The notes beneath the pieces are model-generated. The model did not search any database. It had not been told where the DNA came from and saw only the letters and a list, made by a program, of their open reading frames with translations. DNA of 64,000 nucleotides, from positions 62,001 through 126,000 of the forward strand of contig NZ_MAEH01000012.1 in the NCBI RefSeq assembly GCF_009933135.1. The letters run 5' to 3'. A program made the position numbers and the translations under genes. The stretch is from Candidatus Enterococcus leclercqii. GTDB taxonomy: Bacteria; Bacillota; Bacilli; Lactobacillales; Enterococcaceae. Of the stretch, positions 61,895 through 64,000 are shown in pieces (the first letter of the stretch is position 1; each line of letters begins with the position of its first letter).

Positions 61895-63316
61895 ATGGAT
61901 ATTTTCAAACGTTTTTGGGAACTGAAGATCCGCAAATGGCGGCATTTTGTCTCCAACAATGTCAGTTCTATCCAAATCATCGTTAGTTATTATGTTTTAA
62001 TGACTGTGATTTCACTCATTTTGTTCTACCTGCCCTTTTTTAGAGAAGCAGATTCTTATGGCAAAGTCAGCTTTATGGATATGTTGTTTATGGCGATTTC
62101 CACTGTTTCGGTTACCGGTTTGTCTACCTTTGACATCAATAGCGTGTTCAACGATCACGGAGTCGTCTTGCTGGAGGTCTTGTTTCAAATCGGTGGCTTG
62201 GGAATTATGATGATTTCCACGTTTTTTTTCATCGTCTCCAAGCGACGGATCACGCTGAAACAACGGCAACTGATTATGACGGATATGAATCAGCCCCGGC
62301 TTTCGGGAATCGTGCGACTAATTCGCATCACCTTTTCCATGCTCTTAGCCGCCCAATTGATTTTTGGCATTTTCTTTTCTGTTTATTTCATGCTCCGGGG
62401 TCACTATCACAGTTGGCGAGATGCTATTTTTTATGGCTTCTATCAAGCCATATCTGCTGTGACTAACTCCGGTTTTGACGTCACCGGCGATTCCATCACA
62501 CCTTTTGCCAACGATTATTTCTTTTTGATTTGCATCATGTTTTTGATCTTTCTAGGTGGCATTGGTTTTCCCGTATTGATGGATTTCCATGAATGGATTC
62601 ATTATAAATTTCAAGCCAAAAAAGGACTTCGGCGCCTGCCATTTCGCTTTTCGTTGTTCACCAAGATTGCAGTTTTGGCATTTGTGATTTTATTTATCGG
62701 AGGAACTGTCATTATCTGGCTGTTAGAAAAAAATCATCTTTTCAGTGGCCTCTCGGGCTTCGGGGCTTGGGTCAATAGCGCTTTTTACTCCATGACAACC
62801 CGTAATGCCGGCCTCCAAATTCATAACCTCACCGATTTTCAGGTCACAACATTAATTATTTTTTCAATCTTGATGTTTATCGGCTGTTCCCCCAGCTCAG
62901 TGGGAGGCGGCATTCGAACAACGACAATGGCCATCATCGGTTTGTACATGTATTCCTTTTTGAAGAGTGAAGACAATATCAATATTTTCGGCCGTCGTAT
63001 CCCGGAAGCTGATATCCGCAAGTCTGTAATCGTCTTCATGTTGTCAATGAGCATGTGTTTTTTCTCTATTATCTTTTTAACTGCCACCGAAGAACAGCCT
63101 CTGATTGCCATCATTGTGGAAGTCTGCTCGGCTTTTGGAACCACTGGTCTTTCACTGGGAATCACCGGTGATCTCTCTAGTGTGGGGCAAGCCGTAATTG
63201 CAGCATTAATGTTTATCGGGCGAATCGGCATGTTGTACACATTGCTCTTATTTGTACCAAAGGAAACACGAGATTTAGGTTACGAATATCCTACTGAACA
63301 AATCATCATTGGCTGA
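61895..63316 (+). CDS. ktrB: Potassium transporter KtrB/TrkH family
   Basis: This is the membrane subunit of a Ktr/Trk potassium uptake system. The 473-aa product has four membrane-pore-membrane repeats; the four filter loops are TVSVTGLSTFD, AVTNSGFDVTG, TTRNAGLQ and AFGTTGLSLGIT. The KtrA partner is not next to it. The start at 61895 is the first Met with GAGGG (10 bases away) and a typical basic N-terminus. A terminator follows. Confidence 0.94.
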   Translation: MDIFKRFWELKIRKWRHFVSNNVSSIQIIVSYYVLMTVISLILFYLPFFREADSYGKVSFMDMLFMAISTVSVTGLSTFDINSVFNDHGVVLLEVLFQIGGLGIMMISTFFFIVSKRRITLKQRQLIMTDMNQPRLSGIVRLIRITFSMLLAAQLIFGIFFSVYFMLRGHYHSWRDAIFYGFYQAISAVTNSGFDVTGDSITPFANDYFFLICIMFLIFLGGIGFPVLMDFHEWIHYKFQAKKGLRRLPFRFSLFTKIAVLAFVILFIGGTVIIWLLEKNHLFSGLSGFGAWVNSAFYSMTTRNAGLQIHNLTDFQVTTLIIFSILMFIGCSPSSVGGGIRTTTMAIIGLYMYSFLKSEDNINIFGRRIPEADIRKSVIVFMLSMSMCFFSIIFLTATEEQPLIAIIVEVCSAFGTTGLSLGITGDLSSVGQAVIAALMFIGRIGMLYTLLLFVPKETRDLGYEYPTEQIIIG

Positions 63317-63322
63317 TTACGC

Positions 63323-63360
63323 AGGCGTCTGGCGAGATTTTTCTCATCAGGCGCCTTTTA
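63323..63360 (+). terminator. Terminator of ktrB
   Basis: AGGCG-CTG--GAG pairs with CTC--CAG-CGCC around ATTTTT, followed by TTTTA. The stretch to 63589 carries a TATGAT -10 candidate near 63445 and no gene. Confidence 0.75.
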
Positions 63361-63589
63361 CTACGTGATGACAGAATCCATCTTCGATACAAAGGAAAAA
63401 TTAAAGAATCAGCAAAGGTATTTTTCGTTTTTTTATTCCTATGGTATGATAAGTTGGAATTTTATCAGGAAATCCCTGATAATAGGCGGCTGGTTTTTGA
63501 TGAAGAAATTCCTCGGCACTTTTGCCTTGTGGTTTTCCAATTGAAAAATCACGCGCCGTTTGACAATCGTTATTGGAGGCTCGACCTGT

Positions 63590-64000
63590 ATGAGTTTACG
63601 TAGTCACATTGCCATTGCTTGCGGCAAAAGTGCCCAATGGTTTTTAAAGACATTTATGAAAGGCGGATCCAGTTTTCCGGGAAAACTGGCGCTGAAGATT
63701 GATCCGCAAGTTTTAGATCACTATTCTGATTTGTACGAGGTAGTGGTGGTTACCGGCACCAACGGCAAAACCCTCACTACTGCTTTAACGGTAAATATTT
63801 TGCGACAGCAATACGACGAAGTGCTGACTAATCCCACTGGTGCCAATATGGTACAAGGAATCGTCTCCACCTTTTTATCGGCCAAGCCTAAGAAAAATCA
63901 GAAAAACTTCGCCGTTCTTGAGATTGATGAAGCTAGTCTGTCGAAGGTCACAGAATACATCAAACCAGAGCTATTCGTCTTTACCAACATCTTTCGCGAT
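63590..64000 (+). CDS. murT: Lipid II isoglutaminyl synthase subunit MurT (partial)
   Basis: MurT with GatD amidates the second residue of the lipid II stem peptide. The 137 codons present start [20 protein letters not shown] and contain the Mur ligase ATP loop [12 protein letters not shown] (about residues 54-65) and [11 protein letters not shown]. The gene runs off the window without a stop. GGAGG stands ten bases before the ATG. gatD should follow just outside. Confidence 0.93.
   Translation, partial: MSLRSHIAIACGKSAQWFLKTFMKGGSSFPGKLALKIDPQVLDHYSDLYEVVVVTGTNGKTLTTALTVNILRQQYDEVLTNPTGANMVQGIVSTFLSAKPKKNQKNFAVLEIDEASLSKVTEYIKPELFVFTNIFRD

Overview
The window looks like chromosome of a low-to-moderate G+C Firmicute of the order Lactobacillales, most likely an Enterococcus or close relative. 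The grounds are strong AGGAGG ribosome sites, T-box leaders, a class Ib ribonucleotide reductase, a double-domain FeoA with FeoB, MurT, a KtrB/TrkH potassium transporter and an Ers/Srv-like Crp/Fnr regulator. No phage, plasmid or IS genes were recognised. The species call is inference.

Layout. 1-4.3 kb: a hypothetical tail-anchored protein, then the feoA-feoB-Cys-rich protein operon (minus strand) behind a promoter with a perfect 7-1-7 Fur box. 4.3-8.1 kb: nrdH-nrdE-nrdF behind paired NrdR boxes. 8.4-10.1 kb: a DUF92 membrane protein and nagB. 10.2-14.3 kb: methionine synthesis (metA, patB, metI-type gamma-synthase) under a Met T-box. 14.6-18.4 kb: a partial molybdopterin cluster (moaE-moaD-moaA, moaC, moeB-like). 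18.6-25.3 kb: an SDR, the Met T-box-controlled metN-metP-metQ importer, a gcvH-like and ArsC/Spx-like pair, and rodA. 25.5-33 kb: tRNA-Thr(CGU), upp, a two-gene ABC exporter, glyA and a ROK kinase. 34-36 kb: a Phe-type T-box and aroF (DAHP synthase) with an odd 114-bp tandem duplication in its leader. 36-40 kb: an orphan immunity-like protein, a 58-residue protein, an MFS transporter, a Crp/Fnr regulator and an aldo/keto reductase. 40.4-45.4 kb: cobalamin-dependent methionine synthase split into two genes, metF and an ECF S-component. 45.5-57 kb: a complete type I-C CRISPR-Cas locus. 57-64 kb: sua5, prmC, prfA, tdk, a Nudix hydrolase, ktrB and the start of murT.

The most interesting object lies at the head of the cas operon. 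At 56774-56934 (minus) there is a candidate stand-alone crRNA-like RNA. It has an extended -10 promoter, one degenerate CRISPR repeat that keeps the 5' handle GTGGATTGAAA, a short pseudo-spacer and an intrinsic terminator. The first 13 pseudo-spacer positions match a TTC-flanked site lying on the cas -10 box, with mismatches only at positions 6 and 12, the positions type I crRNAs do not pair. This is the architecture expected of a CreR-type guide by which Cascade represses its own operon. A second strong regulatory signal is a cluster of DnaA boxes (58053-58236) directly upstream of sua5, the place where Bacillus subtilis has one at its orthologue ywlC.

Together the genes give a full route from homoserine to methionine: acetylation by MetA (Glu111), transsulfuration by the gamma-synthase and PatB, methylation by split MetH with MetF, and probable B12 uptake, plus methionine import. 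nagB and the ROK kinase carry matching GTCTAGAC-type operators, which suggests a shared amino-sugar regulon.
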